Source: Syntrophus sp034006265 (GTDB taxonomy: Bacteria; Desulfobacterota; Syntrophia; Syntrophales; Syntrophaceae). From it: a DNA stretch of 5,391 nt. The DNA is taken from NCBI GenBank assembly GCA_034006265.1, contig JAVETB010000131.1, positions 1 to 5,391 of the forward strand. Reading direction: 5' to 3'. The translations under genes and the position numbers were made by a program. How positions within the stretch are numbered: position 1 is the first letter of the stretch; each line of letters opens with the position of its first letter. Below the pieces are notes generated by a model. That model saw nothing but the letters and a program-made list of their open reading frames with translations, was not told the DNA's origin and did not search any database. Positions 5,346 through 5,391 of the stretch are shown here, one piece after another.

Positions 5346-5391
5346 TGGAAAGCCGTTTTGTCTACATTCTTGAATGTTCCGACAGGACCCT
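5342..5391 (+). CDS. GIY-YIG nuclease-superfamily protein, N-terminal fragment
   Basis: Only 16 codons are inside the window, reading MMESRFVYILECSDRT, then cut. The pattern hydrophobic-VYIL-x-C-x-D-x-T is the start of the small GIY-YIG domain proteins of the YhbQ/UPF0213 group (commonly YVYILRCADGTLYTGIT), where VYI corresponds to the GIY strand. These are single-domain proteins of roughly 80-100 residues; many are annotated as putative endonucleases and their roles are poorly defined. The start is ATG 5342 (overlapping the HAD stop as ATGA) or ATG 5345 in the same frame; tight overlap implies translational coupling. The catalytic Arg and Glu would lie beyond the edge, so activity cannot be judged. 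Confidence 0.7.
   Translation, partial: MMESRFVYILECSDRT

Overview
This 5.4 kb window reads as chromosomal DNA of a Gram-negative bacterium of fairly high GC content. Two periplasmic peptidoglycan lytic transglycosylases, one an outer-membrane-type lipoprotein, imply an outer membrane and a murein sacculus. The protein style (FDFGGVL-type HAD, cysteine hydrolase with a TNCCCETT motif, MltA variant) would suit a deltaproteobacterial or Desulfobacterota lineage, but this is only an impression. No mobile element, CRISPR array, rRNA or tRNA is visible.

Layout. (1) Positions 1-674, minus strand: the N-terminal 224 residues of a secreted family-1 (GH23, SLT-type) lytic transglycosylase, cut by the window edge. 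(2) 675-1083: a non-coding divergent region with an AT-rich core carrying repeated ATCCTTAT and GGAAAAGG motifs, plus a good sigma70-like promoter at 982-1010 reading right. (3) 1084-1683, plus: an isochorismatase-like cysteine hydrolase, followed closely by (4) 1708-2052, plus: a small charged protein I do not recognise. (5) 2106-3296, minus: MltA-type (GH102) lytic transglycosylase lipoprotein, converging on gene 4. (6) 3303-3407, minus: a possible 34-residue leader ORF directly upstream of mltA, with a strong ribosome binding site and in the same frame as mltA. (7) 3446-4519, minus: DNA polymerase IV (dinB), apparently the first gene of a dinB-(small ORF)-mltA transcription unit. (8) 4520-4715: divergent spacer with a 12-bp imperfect inverted repeat (4621-4657). 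(9) 4716-5345, plus: HAD-superfamily hydrolase, whose stop overlaps the start of (10) 5342-5391, plus: the first codons of a GIY-YIG nuclease-superfamily protein that runs off the right edge.

Functionally the window mixes cell-wall remodelling (two unrelated lytic transglycosylase families), DNA damage tolerance or nucleic-acid processing (Pol IV, GIY-YIG protein) and two small-molecule hydrolases of unknown substrate. I see no convincing evidence of a new multi-gene defence or biosynthetic system. The most interesting unexplained items are the small ORF and structured leader before mltA, the inverted repeat between dinB and the HAD gene, the repeat cluster at 841-934, and the loss of a recognisable sliding-clamp motif at the C-terminus of Pol IV.
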